NCBI GenBank assembly: GCA_949361645.1 | Contig: OX442423.1 | Location: 4,522,023 to 4,586,022, forward strand | Length of the DNA stretch: 64,000 bases | Direction of reading: 5' to 3' | Source of the DNA: Spongilla lacustris | Taxonomy: Eukaryota; Porifera; Demospongiae; Spongillida; Spongillidae | Part shown: piece after piece, positions 57,201-64,000 of the stretch | Numbering within the stretch: position 1 is the first letter of the stretch | How the letters are laid out: each line of letters starts with the position of its first letter | The notes under the pieces: model-generated | What the model saw: only the letters and a program-made list of their open reading frames with translations | The model's database searches: none | What the model was told of the DNA's origin: nothing | Program-made: the position numbers and the translations under genes

Positions 57201-60200
57201 AATCATGCAGAGATTCTATTGGCTGACGTTGTATCGGGATGTAGCTGAATGGTGCAGGACTTGTGAGAAGTGCCAGAAACATTCTCCTATCAGGAACTTG
57301 CGAGCACCCCTAGTTCCACTACCGGTAATCGAGGAACCATTTACCAGGATTGCGATGGATGTTGTCGGCCCTCTGCCGCGAAGTAGCTCTGGGCACAAGT
57401 ACATACTGGTTGTGTGCGATTACGCTACTCGCTACCCTGAGGCCATACCCATGAAGGCAGTCGATGCCGAACATGTTGCTGAGGAACTTGTGACCATGTT
57501 CTCACGTGTGGGTGTGCCGAGTGAAATCCTCACTGATCAAGGAACAAACTTCATGTCGAAGCTACTGAGTGAACTCTACCGGCTGTTGCACGTACGACGG
57601 ATAAGGACCAGTCCGTACCACCACCAAACAGACGGCCTGGTCGAAAGGTTCAACGGAACCTTAAAATCTATGCTCCGCAAGACAGCAGTAGAAGGGAAGG
57701 ATTGGGACAAGCTGCTCCCATATCTGCTGTTCGCAAACCGTGAAGTTCCTCAGGCGTCTACAGGATTCTCGCCGTTCGAGTTGATGTATGGCCGACACGT
57801 GAGAGGGCCTCTCGACATACTAAGAGAGACGTGGAAGGCTAGCAAATGTAGTGATGAAAGTGTAGTACCATACGTCTTGACAGTGCAGCAGAAACTTGCA
57901 AAGATGTCAGAGCTTGTGAGCGAAAACTGTAAGGAAGCACAGATAGAGCAAAAGAGATGGTACAATCGCAATGCAAGGAAAAGAGAGTTTGCTGAGGGAG
58001 ACCAGGTGTTGGTACTACTACCCACGATAACCAACAAGCTGATGGCAAAATGGCAAAGGCCTTACCTTATCAAGGCGAAAGTCACACCGTTGACGTATGA
58101 GATTGATATGAGTGACAGGAAGAAGTGGCAACGTATCTTCCATGTCAACATGTTGAAGGGGTGGAATACTCCAACAATGATGTGTCTGGCAGCCGAGGAG
58201 ACCGAAGAAGGGGAAGAAATCCCGTTGTGGAAGGAAGACATTGGGGAGCCGAAGATCAACGAAGGCCTAACTCCTAAGCAAAGGGGACAGCTAGATGTGC
58301 TGAGGGCTGAATTTAAAGATGTGATGAGTGACCTCCCTGGAAAGACTGAGCTGGTGGAACACAGGATAGAGACTGGAGAAGCGAAACCAGTCAGACTACC
58401 ACCATATCGTCTGCCTCAAGCTTATCGAGACATCGTGAAGAAGGAACTGGAGGAAATGGAGAAGTATGGCATCATCGAAAAATCCACGAGTGATTGGTCC
58501 TCTCCGATAGTACTCGCGAAGAAGAAAGACGGAACACTGCGCTTCTGCATCGACTTTCGCAGGTTGAACAGTGTCTCCAAGGCAGATGCTTACCCAATGC
58601 CTCGCGTTGACGATCTGCTAGATCAAGTTGGACAAGCGCGGTTCATCAGTACCTTAGACCTCACCAAGGGGTACTGGCAGGTCCCAATGGAGAAGGCAGC
58701 TCGATCAAAGACCGCCTTCAGGACTCCATTTGGACTCTACCAGTTTCGTAGAATGCCCTTTGGATTGCAGGGAGCTCCATCAACGTTTCAAAGGATGATA
58801 GACAGTTTACTGGTGGGAACGCAGGACTATGCAGCTGCCTACCTGGACGATTTAATCATTTTCAGCCACAGTTGGCAGAAACACCTGTCACACCTTAGGA
58901 GAATACTGCAGAAACTGAGGGAGGCAGGCTTGACAGTCAAGCAGAAGAAGTGTCAGCTCGCCATGTCGCACCGCTCATACCTTGGTCATGTTGTGGGGGA
59001 GGGGCTCGTGCGGCCTGAACTCTCGAAGGTTGATGCTGTGAAACAGTTTCAGGTTCCCACCACGAAATCCGCTGTTAGAACGTTCCTCGAATTAACAGGA
59101 TACTACAGGAAGTTTATCCCTGGGTATGCAGAACTCGCAGCCCCATTGATAGATCTGACGAGGAAGAACGCCCCGACCATAGTGAGGTGGACTGAAAGAT
59201 GTGATGATGCTTTCAACCAATTGAAGGAATGTCTCTGTAGTGAGCCGATTTTGAGATGCCCCGATTTCTCTCTGCCGCTCGTACTTCAGACTGATGCCTC
59301 CGGACGGGCGATTGGCGCTGTGTTGAGCCAGGTAGTGTGAGACGGTGAGGAGCATCCAGTCGCGTGTTACAGCAGAAAGCTACTCCCCCGCGAAGAAAAG
59401 TACTCGACGGTAGAAAAGGAGTGCCTGGCAATCATCCAGGGTATCCAGACATTTCGTGTGTACCTCCTGGGCTGTCCCTTCACTATACAAACAGACCATC
59501 GGTCCCTAGAATGGTTTGATCGCCTCAAGGAGAACAACAGTAGGCTGACCCGTTGGAGCCTGGCGCTTCAACCCTACCAGTACTCTGTCCAGTACCGGAC
59601 TGGTCAGAAGAACGGAAATGCCGATGCTCTCTCCCGGTACATGGTCGAGGCGACAAGTGTGTCGCAGGAGGAGGTGGAAGGAGTGTCAGAGAAGCCAGTT
59701 ACAGCTGGAACCCAGAGGTCATCTGAAGAGCCACATGTTGACGAGTCACGTCAGGGTGATAACGAGAGGTGCCTGCATGCATATGCGTGCATAGGCATGC
59801 ATAAGCACAACATGTGATCGCGGCGCGGGACCAGACCAGTTTAGAACCGGTTTACCATAGATCCCCTATAAAACCCCCTTAGAGTTGTACTAGTAGACTG
59901 AGTTGACTGAGTTGAGTTGCGTTGTACTAGTCCTTGTGATTATATACAGCCCGGTGATTCTGTGCGTCGGTACGCTAGCGCGGTGAACGGTCATCTACAC
60001 ACATACATATCGAGTGTGTATGTGGGCTGTTATCACATACATGCATAGCCCACACGCACTATCAGATTGATGCACTAGGCTTGTACCCAACCTTCAGCAA
60101 CCACAAAACAAAATTTGGTCTTTTATATGGACCACTTTGAAGGTGTTAAGATCACTCAGAAAAATATACTTTAACACAGGTATGTACATGTACGGACAAT

Positions 60201-61563
60201 CTGATTATGCACTACAGTTTTCATTAGACCATTCTATACTGAACTGAATGCCTTAAATTTACAAACTGGACCGGAATAGCTTATAATGATTTGAACACTC
60301 TCTAGCTATATATGAGGAATGTATTACATGCCACATACCTCCAGACATCAGCACTTTTCCCAGAATCTGCTACATCCTTCATCTTTTGTGCTAACACAAT
60401 ACAGCTGTCTTGGATCAATGGGACCATCTGAAAGATACAAAATACATTAAAACAGAATATAACTCTGATTTCTACAATATTCCAAATACTAAGTCAATGT
60501 TCTGTCCTCACCAGCCACTTTAAAATTAAAAATCTATTCGTTCTAAGCAATAGTCAAAATCAAATCAAAGTGGTGCGTACATATATGTATATAGTTATCC
60601 AACTAACGGGATATGCTTCCTGGAAATTTCAGTTTAAAATCAATGGCTAATAGCATATCATAATCATTTCATGTGGCCTGTTTGTATGAATTTAAATTAT
60701 GCTGATTTTTTGTTGAAGTACATAAAAATATAAATAGAACAACACGCACAAGTGGTAGATACCAATAAAACCACTGTGACTGACTCAGACTAAATGGTAC
60801 AAGAACTGTTACCGTAACAGTGACTGAAAATTTGATATAAGGCAATGCAGTTATGCTAAGTACTGCTCTGCATGCACCTTAACACATCTGATAATGTTCT
60901 GTAATAAATAATATTCATGAAGTGCTGCAAAGACAAAAATCTATTATACACATAAGTAGTGCCATATGAGTGCCCATTTCATGTGCCTGAAAATTTGACA
61001 TTGAAACCATATGCAGTAATGAAAATATCAAACTTGTACACATGTATTGTGTATAGGTTAGGCTTATAAAGTTAGGCAAAATACACGTTTTTTTTAATAA
61101 GTAATAACCAGCAATGTAAAGATTTGATATCTAGTTCTAATTGGCTCAATTGACACACAGCTATACACACTGTGTACCTGTTTCATTTTATTTGAGGAAA
61201 ATACAGGGGTGATGTGGGGTCTTGCATTCTTCCATGTCTCCCCCTGAGCAAATAGAAGGCCTGGAGGCAGCCCAAATGGAGTGAATGCTGATACAGGATT
61301 GGCCTTATTGGAAGGAAGGTTGTTAACATCAGCTGATGTAAGGCAACAGCAGTGTGCAGACTGACCTCACGATCAACAAAGGAGTCAAATTCTTTAACAA
61401 GAATCACTTTCAGCAATTCCATATCTGCAATGAATAACTCTGTACTAGCTCCTATATACCACCTAACAATTGCACATGATGTCAGAACTCAAACATACAC
61501 TCCACCTTACCCAAAGATTGGACCAAACTTCTCATAGTTGTAATGGTATGAAGGTATTATAGA
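39176..61563 (-). CDS. Cytochrome P450 gene B (clan 3, CYP3A/CYP5A-like), exons 3-13
   Basis: A nearly complete ER cytochrome P450 monooxygenase. Eleven exons join in one frame and give 475 residues; with about 53 residues for the missing exons 1-2, the protein is about 528 aa, a normal P450 length. Hallmarks in order are the C-helix WKNARP (exon 5), I-helix oxygen-binding AGYETT (exon 9), K-helix ESLR (exon 10), FRPER (exon 11) and the haem loop FGWGPRNCIGMRF with its cysteine ligand (exon 12), ending at SPMNGV and a TGA (exon 13). Wording such as MVPLI..C and SVAFG is closest to the CYP3/CYP5 (thromboxane synthase-like) clan. No frameshift or stop is needed anywhere, so the gene looks functional despite 22 kb of transposon-packed introns. 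The exact substrate is unknown. Two very short introns (38 and 53 bp) are inferred from reading phase. Confidence 0.9.
40000..40162 (-). CDS. P450 gene B exon 12 (haem-binding loop)
   Basis: Encodes FTPEEKSKRPQ and then MPFGWGPRNCIGMRFALMEA, matching FxxGxRxCxG with the axial cysteine. Acceptor gtttcag, donor GAG|GTGAGA. Open reading continues past the donor, but the family's C-terminus is found in exon 13. Confidence 0.95.
40227..40367 (-). CDS. P450 gene B exon 11
   Basis: Encodes VKDDLVIPKGMRVLIPIVVL then HHSKVFWENPEEFRPER. The PER of the PERF motif ends at the splice junction CG|GTATGT. Acceptor atcag. Confidence 0.93.
40368..41069. other. P450 gene B intron 10, left part
   Basis: AT-rich intron sequence between exon 11 and the palindrome cluster. 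Nothing recognised. Confidence 0.45.
41079..41138. mobile_element. 60-bp palindromic element, exact 9-bp target duplication
   Basis: A hairpin beginning TAGTCTGGGGACCAGACC and ending with its complement, flanked by exact gaacaggaa copies (41070-41078, 41139-41147). Near-identical to 43368-43427. Confidence 0.92.
41299..42081. mobile_element. Non-autonomous hAT-like element, 783 bp
   Basis: The ends CAGGGGCGGATTTAGG and CCTGGATCTGCCCCTG form imperfect inverted repeats, flanked by exact tatag (41294-41298, 42082-42086). The right part carries agcgctcccccagaccccct, a string also found near the right end of the coding hAT element (about 46993). It sits in P450 intron 10. Confidence 0.75.
42195..42280 (-). 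repeat. Interstitial telomere-type repeats (CCCTAA)n
   Basis: Two short runs, ccctaaccctaaccc near 42209 and aaccctaaccctaaccct near 42243, are the complement of the animal telomere repeat TTAGGG. They lie inside P450 intron 10, between the hAT-like element and the F1 foldback. Confidence 0.8.
42620..43066. mobile_element. TTAA-flanked foldback element, copy 1 (nested)
   Basis: 447 bp including TTAA at both ends (42620-42623, 43063-43066). The long inverted arms begin TGTCTATTGTCCTGAATG and reach almost to the centre (tagcggacctattcattatg / cgtaatggataggtccgcta). The TTAA target suggests piggyBac-type mobilisation. Confidence 0.88.
43368..43427. mobile_element. 60-bp palindromic element, second copy, nested
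   Basis: Same hairpin as 41079-41138, flanked by ataaccact and ataaccacc (8 of 9). It is inserted near the centre of the 42531-43855 foldback. Confidence 0.9.
44238..47100 (+). mobile_element. hAT-superfamily transposon with transposase, 2863 bp
   Basis: Inverted ends CAAGGCCGTAGACAA and TTGTCTACGGCCATG. Flanking 5-mers tgttg and tgtta agree at 4 of 5. Subterminal G/C-rich runs (gggggcttgagccccccc; agcgctcccccaaacccc) are typical of this group. It lies in P450 intron 10, transcribed antisense to the P450. Confidence 0.85.
44411..46747 (+). CDS. hAT transposase (TTF-type zinc finger / DUF4371 / hAT dimerisation), one in-frame stop
   Basis: A cut-and-paste transposase. One frame runs from the ATG at 44411 to TGA at 46745-46747 (778 codons before the stop), broken only by TGA at 44597-44599 in a low-complexity N-terminal linker. 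Beyond that stop 715 codons are open. Features in order: a TTF-type zinc finger (FSPTWYENYPWL, CFYC, then FNKH...SASHR), the DUF4371 catalytic region with candidate Asp 286 (MVDKTTD) and Asp 352 (CYDGASSMAG), HCYGHALNLAVQDA, LAPTRWTVRAAA, and the C-terminal dimerisation block with Glu 716 (NATSERSFSALRRLKTWLRS). The catalytic triad therefore looks intact. The stop may have arisen by CpG decay, or a downstream start may be used. A recently active copy is likely. Confidence 0.88.
47284..47372 (-). CDS. P450 gene B exon 10 (K-helix)
   Basis: Encodes VQYVDMVLQESLRLYPPGAR. ESLR is the invariant ExxR of the K helix. Acceptor cacag, donor AG|GTACAG. The next intron (6.9 kb) holds the hAT element and the foldback cluster. 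Confidence 0.92.
47816..48073 (-). CDS. P450 gene B exon 9 (I-helix)
   Basis: Begins RKDFLQLMIDAGTEEEEED and contains the I-helix TTFLLAGYETTANTLAF, where AGYETT is the A/G-G-x-E/D-T-T oxygen-activation motif. Then follows LLATNPEVQDKLCDEID (helix J). Acceptor ttgcag, donor CCG|GTAAGG. Confidence 0.93.
48074..51390. other. P450 gene B intron 8
   Basis: AT-rich. A short palindrome (cgtccttatttaagg / cccttaaataagga) lies at 50158-50195. There is no gene apart from the doubtful frame at 50922. Confidence 0.45.
50922..51248 (+). other. Unrecognised 108-codon open frame
   Basis: Contains LGFILPSLWRSFNHWLCRCP and HKSWKSRVFDLWRG, loosely like a death-fold helix pattern. There is no start-site support or splice partner. 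Kept only as a candidate. Confidence 0.2.
51391..51828. mobile_element. TTAA-flanked foldback element, copy 2
   Basis: 438 bp, the same family as 42620-43066, with TTAA at 51391-51394 and 51825-51828. The right arm has lost a few bases (tgtacacattcagg in place of tgtacccccgggtggacatt). Located in P450 gene B intron 8. Confidence 0.88.
52030..52215 (-). CDS. P450 gene B exon 8
   Basis: Encodes YAAELVIVFKMSVVYPISGH, then PWLKRTL and KYIVDAILAIIEERR, the F-G region and helix H. Donor AAG|GTGATT, phase 0. Confidence 0.82.
52269..52383 (-). CDS. P450 gene B exon 7
   Basis: Encodes MFGAFTLDSILSVAFGRITD then VQSGKEDRLCKAVASVFS, helix E and the E-F loop. The right-hand splice is set by acceptor ccag|G. 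The donor TCA|GTGGCA is inferred because a 53-bp intron is needed to keep the frame into exon 8. Confidence 0.8.
52540..53960 (-). pseudogene. Decayed hAT/DUF4371 transposase
   Basis: A degenerate minus-strand copy of a ZMYM6-like hAT transposase with multiple stops and frameshifts. Recognisable pieces run right to left: SAPCISIMIDETTDEANKEQ (first catalytic Asp), DVHEVFIGLYE, TLCPTRWTTYTKGF, YYRPIFFKGIDRIV and EIEFITELYGF. The dimerisation tail is missing. It is clearly different from the hAT at 44.2-47.1 kb. Located in P450 gene B intron 6. Confidence 0.8.
53961..54977. other. P450 gene B intron 6, between the hAT remnant and the LTR element
   Basis: Contains a C run (about 54163-54180), a cctcactaagtgagg hairpin (54369-54383) and a repeated tcacctcaa/ccttgaggtg motif. 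No gene recognised. Confidence 0.45.
54978..55294 (+). repeat. 5' LTR
   Basis: Begins TGTCAGGGAAGCC and ends catctaca. It contains a cctataaaacc TATA-like box (about 55157-55167) followed by tandem gactgagtt units, a plausible promoter. A primer-binding-site-like tggtggcagcgtcggga starts two to three bases after the LTR. Confidence 0.9.
55297..55314 (+). promoter_or_regulatory. Primer-binding site of the LTR element
   Basis: ggtggcagcgtcggga directly follows the 5' LTR, as expected for tRNA-primed minus-strand synthesis. The tRNA species was not identified. Confidence 0.6.
55363..55545 (+). pseudogene. gag N-terminal fragment
   Basis: ATG at 55363 opens a coiled-coil-rich frame (ALQDMLQKLIEDRQKREEEI) that runs up to AEER. 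It then crosses the inversion junction and stops at 55567-55569. Confidence 0.75.
55546..56030 (-). pseudogene. Inverted central segment of gag
   Basis: On the minus strand two frames carry Gypsy gag sequence: REVAEERMRRERDA, NIESYLVTFEQIMTAHKVDK and QLTGKAQLAFAALP, then DYDAIKVAILVWYDINEDAF. These belong between the plus-strand N-terminal and C-terminal gag pieces. The left junction lies near gctgtactcc (about 55546) and the right near 56028. The two minus-strand frames meet at a one-base shift near 55765, an extra break in gag. Confidence 0.82.
56042..56493 (+). pseudogene. gag C-terminus, CCHC zinc knuckle and start of protease
   Basis: Reads LPVEKRLWLDERKPKKC, then the zinc knuckle CYNCHKVGHVASKC (56278-56319) and the aspartic protease active site VLDTGAARTL (DTG at 56440-56448). 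TAG at 56491-56493 interrupts the protease domain, which continues in the same frame. Confidence 0.85.
56494..59337 (+). CDS. pol: end of protease, integrase, GPY/F-like, reverse transcriptase, start of RNase H
   Basis: One open frame of about 948 codons. The protease ends at VLLGRDVPEL. The integrase has an HHCC zinc domain (H and C residues about 57150-57280, CRTCEKCQ) and a DDE core (MDVVGPL, LTDQGTNF, LVERFNGT at about 57354, 57535 and 57642). A GPY/F-like module follows (GDQVLVLLP...RIFHVNMLKGW). The reverse transcriptase has LDLTKGYWQVP, FGLQGAPSTFQRM and the catalytic YLDD (about 58840-58852). RNase H begins with LQTDASG and stops at TGA 59338-59340. Integrase ahead of RT is the notable feature. 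Confidence 0.93.
59341..59817 (+). CDS. pol 3' part: RNase H
   Basis: The same frame continues after the TGA: EEHPVACYSRKLLPREEKYS, VEKECLAIIQGI, TDHRSLEWF, then GNADALSRY. This is the standard Gypsy RNase H with its acidic residues, followed by a short tail that runs into the LTR. One nonsense codon separates it from the upstream part. Confidence 0.88.
   Translation, partial: DGEEHPVACYSRKLLPREEKYSTVEKECLAIIQGIQTFRVYLLGCPFTIQTDHRSLEWFDRLKENNSRLTRWSLALQPYQYSVQYRTGQKNGNADALSRYMVEATSVSQEEVEGVSEKPVTAGTQRSSEEPHVDESRQGDNERCLHAYACIGMHKHNM
59684..59999 (+). repeat. 3' LTR
   Basis: Begins TGTCAGAGAAGCC and ends catctaca. The pol reading frame runs about 130 bp into this LTR before its stop at 59815-59817. 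Confidence 0.9.
60339..60427 (-). CDS. P450 gene B exon 6
   Basis: Encodes MVPLIQDSCIVLAQKMKDVA then DSGKSADVWR, the helix D region. This wording is characteristic of CYP3/CYP5 proteins. Acceptor tttcag, donor AG|GTATGT. It precedes an 8-kb intron that holds the LTR retrotransposon. Confidence 0.86.
60428..61177. other. P450 gene B intron 5
   Basis: AT-rich, nothing recognised. Confidence 0.5.
61178..61332 (-). CDS. P450 gene B exon 5 (C-helix)
   Basis: Encodes PVSAFTPFGLPPGLLFAQGE then TWKNARPHITPVFSSNKMKQ. WKNARP matches the C-helix WxxxR motif whose Trp and Arg contact a haem propionate. Acceptor catcag, donor CAG|GTACAC, ending in phase 0. Confidence 0.87.
61371..61462 (-). CDS. P450 gene B exon 4
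   Basis: Encodes WYIGASTELFIADMELLK then VILVKEFDSFVD. Acceptor gttag, donor C|GTGAGG. It is followed by an intron of only 38 bp. Confidence 0.83.
61511..61563 (-). CDS. P450 gene B exon 3
   Basis: A 53-bp exon encoding IPSYHYNYEKFGPIFG, in the same splice frame as gene A exon 3. I did not find exons 1-2 between here and 64000. Confidence 0.82.
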
Positions 61564-61894
61564 CTGAAAACAAAAGAAAAAAGATTACCTGAGCCTTGGT
61601 TTCCCACTTAGTGCATTAAGCAACCCTTAACCATAGATTGATCAGTATTAACTTAAGTTACGCGAGATGCTTACCTAAGTAAGCAAGCTAAAATTGATGG
61701 TTTCGTGCCTATAAAAGTATTTCCAGAGGTTCAATTCAAACCACAGTATCACCACACATACTGCCCCATGACTGTAAGTAAATTTAGTTCTGGCTTTGGC
61801 ATTTATGAAAACGAAGTGCACAAATACATGTTTCTTTTCTTTAAAAGGCTGTACGAGGCCTATCACTCACTCTACTTATGTGGTCCTTCCTTCA

Positions 61895-62480
61895 TACGGT
61901 TAAGGCTATTGACTTCCTATTTTCAACACTTCCTACTACACCATTTTTCTATGGTAAAATATATCTTAGGGGCAATAGCTCCATGCCAGAGGTTCAAGAC
62001 CACCATTACTTTTGGCAGGAGTAATCAAATCGCTTCAAATTTGGTTTATAGTTAGAGAGGTCCTTTAGCTATTGGATTATTATGCTCGGTTTTTTTTTAG
62101 GTCATCACTTGAACAAACTACGTGCATGTTTTCCCGCTTGATCCATGGCAATGATTTGGGCAAATGCATCCCCCTCAGTGTACGAGGAGGTGGCAATTAA
62201 ATCATTGATGTGAATGAAGCGGGAAAAATGTGCATGTACATGTAGTTCGTTCAACTTTATCGCCGTAACAGATGACACAAAAATTAACGAACAGAATAAT
62301 CCAATAGCTAAGGGACCTCTCTACCTGAAACTGAATTTGAAGCGCTTTGATTACTCCTGCCAAAAGTTATGGTGGGATGCAGCAATACTAGGGAAATGGT
62401 GTATGATGTGTTCAAAATAGGAAGTCAATATAGCCTTAACAATTCGGAAGTTATAGTGATTCAAATGCAACACCATTATA
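61895..62480. mobile_element. F1 foldback, both arms
   Basis: The left arm (acttcctattttcaacactt) and right arm (aaaataggaagtcaatatag) are complementary around a centre near 62180. It lies at the same distance upstream of P450 exon 3 as the copy at 625-1040 in gene A. Confidence 0.78.
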
Positions 62481-64000
62481 TACAGGTATGCAAATCTGAC
62501 ATTTTCGTGGAAACTGTCCCATATAAATATTATTACTTCATAACGTACTATATTTTTACCCACCCTACATTTATTAATATAAATAAATGAGTGGTCATTG
62601 TATCTTAATTATAGTGGATTGAATTTACCAGGCAAGTTGAAATAATTTAAATTGTTGGGGTCTACGTTTTTAATTACGTGTTGTTGAGATTAATTTTATT
62701 TCTTTGATTTTAATTAATGAAGTACTAATAAATATTCAGCCCAGATTATTAGAACATGTAGCAACAATTAATTCTTTATGGTTAATTTATCAAGGACCCT
62801 GTATAGAGAAGTCTAGTGTAATGGTTTTTACTAAGTGCAGACACCTCAAGTCTCACGCCTTAAGCGTGAGTCTCATGCATAAGAGTCCAATCTCGCACTC
62901 TCACGCATAGCCGATTTGATCTCATGCATACAGTTTTATTTCAAAATTACAATGATATCCCTATCATTAAACTACTATTAATGAATTAATCAAGACCGAT
63001 AGCAAAGGTGTGGTATCGCAAACGTAAATTGCATGCATATGCACACAAAATGAACGAAACAATGGCTGAAGAGAATGATGAATTAATAGTGTCCTACAAA
63101 GAGGAAGATGAGACAAGGTCTGGACCAGCTAAGTATGCCACAGGTGCTGGAAAATACCATACTAAGTTCCATCGTGAGTAGACAAAGATCTGGCCATTTA
63201 TCGTTGAGATCAGAGACAATCTGTTTATGTTTCAATGTACTTTGTGTCTTCGCCAGATAAGTTGTAGACATTTGGGTAAAGCTGATGTAGAATGGCACAT
63301 CAGCACGCCCATGCATGTCTCAAATGTTAAGGCTACAAAATCAACTGCAAGCTGGGAGTACAATAAAACACATTCAAGGAAATAGACTAAATACTGTTTG
63401 TATTGCGTGTTTATAAGCCCTACACTTAGTGTCGTACCTAATAGTGTAACGTACTGTACCGTGTCGCGTTTGGCTATGAGACTAGCACGAAATAAAATAG
63501 GTATGTTGCAAATCGTGCAATAATTGTCCTCCATTTTGTTCCACATTATTATTGCAGGATTAGTAACACTTTTGAGGTCCATTCAAAAAGTTGCTTTGCG
63601 TAGGGTTATGGAATGGAATGGGGAGAGTTCTTTGCTTTGTGACATAGTTCGAAGGTTCGTCTTCATCCTCTTGTGTAGATTTCAAAAAAAAACTTATTTT
63701 ACCAGATCTCATTAACTATTGGAAAAAGTGCTATAACTTTACCATGCACAAACACCTAGATCGGGATAGCGGACATCTTTGAGAGGTGTTTGGACATTCA
63801 ATGTAGTGTATAACCTTGTATTGTACAAAATCTATCGATGTGAAGATACTGTTTTTTCGCCCGGAATTTGGTATGCCATGCAGGCTCTCACAATCACAAA
63901 GGATGGCTAGAAGGCTGGATGGCTTACATTGTTACATTGTGTGCAGTGCGCTGGCCTCTGCAATGGGCCGTGTCTGTGTCTGTGACTTTGAAGACAAAGT
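62481..64000. other. Upstream interval of P450 gene B exon 3
   Basis: AT-rich. Contains a small degenerate tandem of tctcacgc/tctcatgcat motifs (62850-62935) and the zinc-finger fragment at 63050. Exons 1-2 of P450 gene B were sought here and not found. Confidence 0.45.
63050..63385 (+). pseudogene. Zinc-finger fragment of transposase type
   Basis: The frame from ATG 63050 reads acidic sequence, then KYHTKFHRE, TAG (63179-63181), then KIWPFIVEIRDNLFMFQCTL, CLRQISCRHLGK and HISTPMHVSNV. The K..WPF...F.C..C......G..D...H....H pattern resembles the single zinc finger at the N-terminus of some hAT-related and domesticated transposases. The TAG sits where a W is usual in this family. A GTGAGT donor-like string overlaps the stop. 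Confidence 0.45.

Larger units (their letters stand above)
54978..59999 (+). mobile_element. Ty3/Gypsy LTR retrotransposon, Gmr1-like (integrase before RT)
   Basis: A 5.0-kb element with LTRs 54978-55294 and 59684-59999 (TG...CA, about 98% identical: five substitutions and one indel by eye). The flanks cactt and cacat agree at 4 of 5. The domain order is gag, CCHC knuckle, protease, integrase, GPY/F-like module, reverse transcriptase, RNase H. Placing integrase upstream of RT is the Ty1/copia order but with Gypsy-type domains, as described for Gmr1-like elements. It is disabled by a gag inversion and two nonsense codons (56491-56493, 59338-59340). It lies antisense to P450 gene B in intron 6. 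Confidence 0.92.

Noticed and set aside
61564..64000. Exons 1-2 of P450 gene B
   Set aside because: No match to the gene A anchor and hinge exons was found on the minus strand in this interval.

Overview
The window is animal nuclear DNA rich in repeats and transposons. The gene models have clean GT/AG introns, the RAG1-like locus has very short introns (about 50-105 bp), and homopolymeric C/G runs and foldback transposons are dense. Together these fit an early-branching marine invertebrate. A sponge is my best guess, but this is inference only and nothing in the sequence names the species.

Two cytochrome P450 genes of the CYP3/CYP5 (clan 3) type lie on the minus strand in tandem. Gene A enters at the left edge: exons 1-2 (signal anchor and PGPKP hinge) are at 9242-9018, exons 3-4 at 206-13, and the rest is off the window. 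Gene B is nearly complete from exon 3 (61563) to its stop codon (39176). Its 11 recognised exons total 1428 bp spread over 22.4 kb, and its exons 1-2 must lie beyond 64 kb. Exons 3-4 and their flanks are near-identical between A and B, so the pair arose by tandem duplication. Most of the window is therefore P450 intron or the interval between the two genes, and the introns are loaded with mobile elements.

Between the two P450 genes, from left to right, lie: a roughly 11.6 kb tandem array of a 179-bp satellite (9.7-21.3 kb) with higher-order duplications; a ten-exon minus-strand gene (28133-23587) encoding a RAG1-like protein of about 978 aa, with a RAG1-type N-terminal zinc region plus RING and a RAG1/Transib-like RNase-H core; a minisatellite and poly-G/poly-C block (30.9-31.9 kb); and a degenerate complex-repeat region (32.6-35.9 kb). 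The RAG1-like gene is broken here by a 1.02-kb TTAA-flanked insertion inside one exon and by a one-base frameshift.

Inside P450 gene B introns are: a 2.9-kb hAT-type transposon with an almost intact transposase (44238-47100); a 1.3-kb foldback carrying two nested smaller foldbacks (about 42531-43855); a second TTAA foldback (51391-51828); a decayed hAT transposase (about 52540-53960); and a 5.0-kb Ty3/Gypsy LTR retrotransposon (54978-59999). In the LTR element integrase precedes reverse transcriptase (Gmr1-like order) and about 0.5 kb of gag has been inverted. Short perfect-palindrome elements with 9-bp target duplications are scattered throughout. No rRNA, tRNA or CRISPR was recognised.
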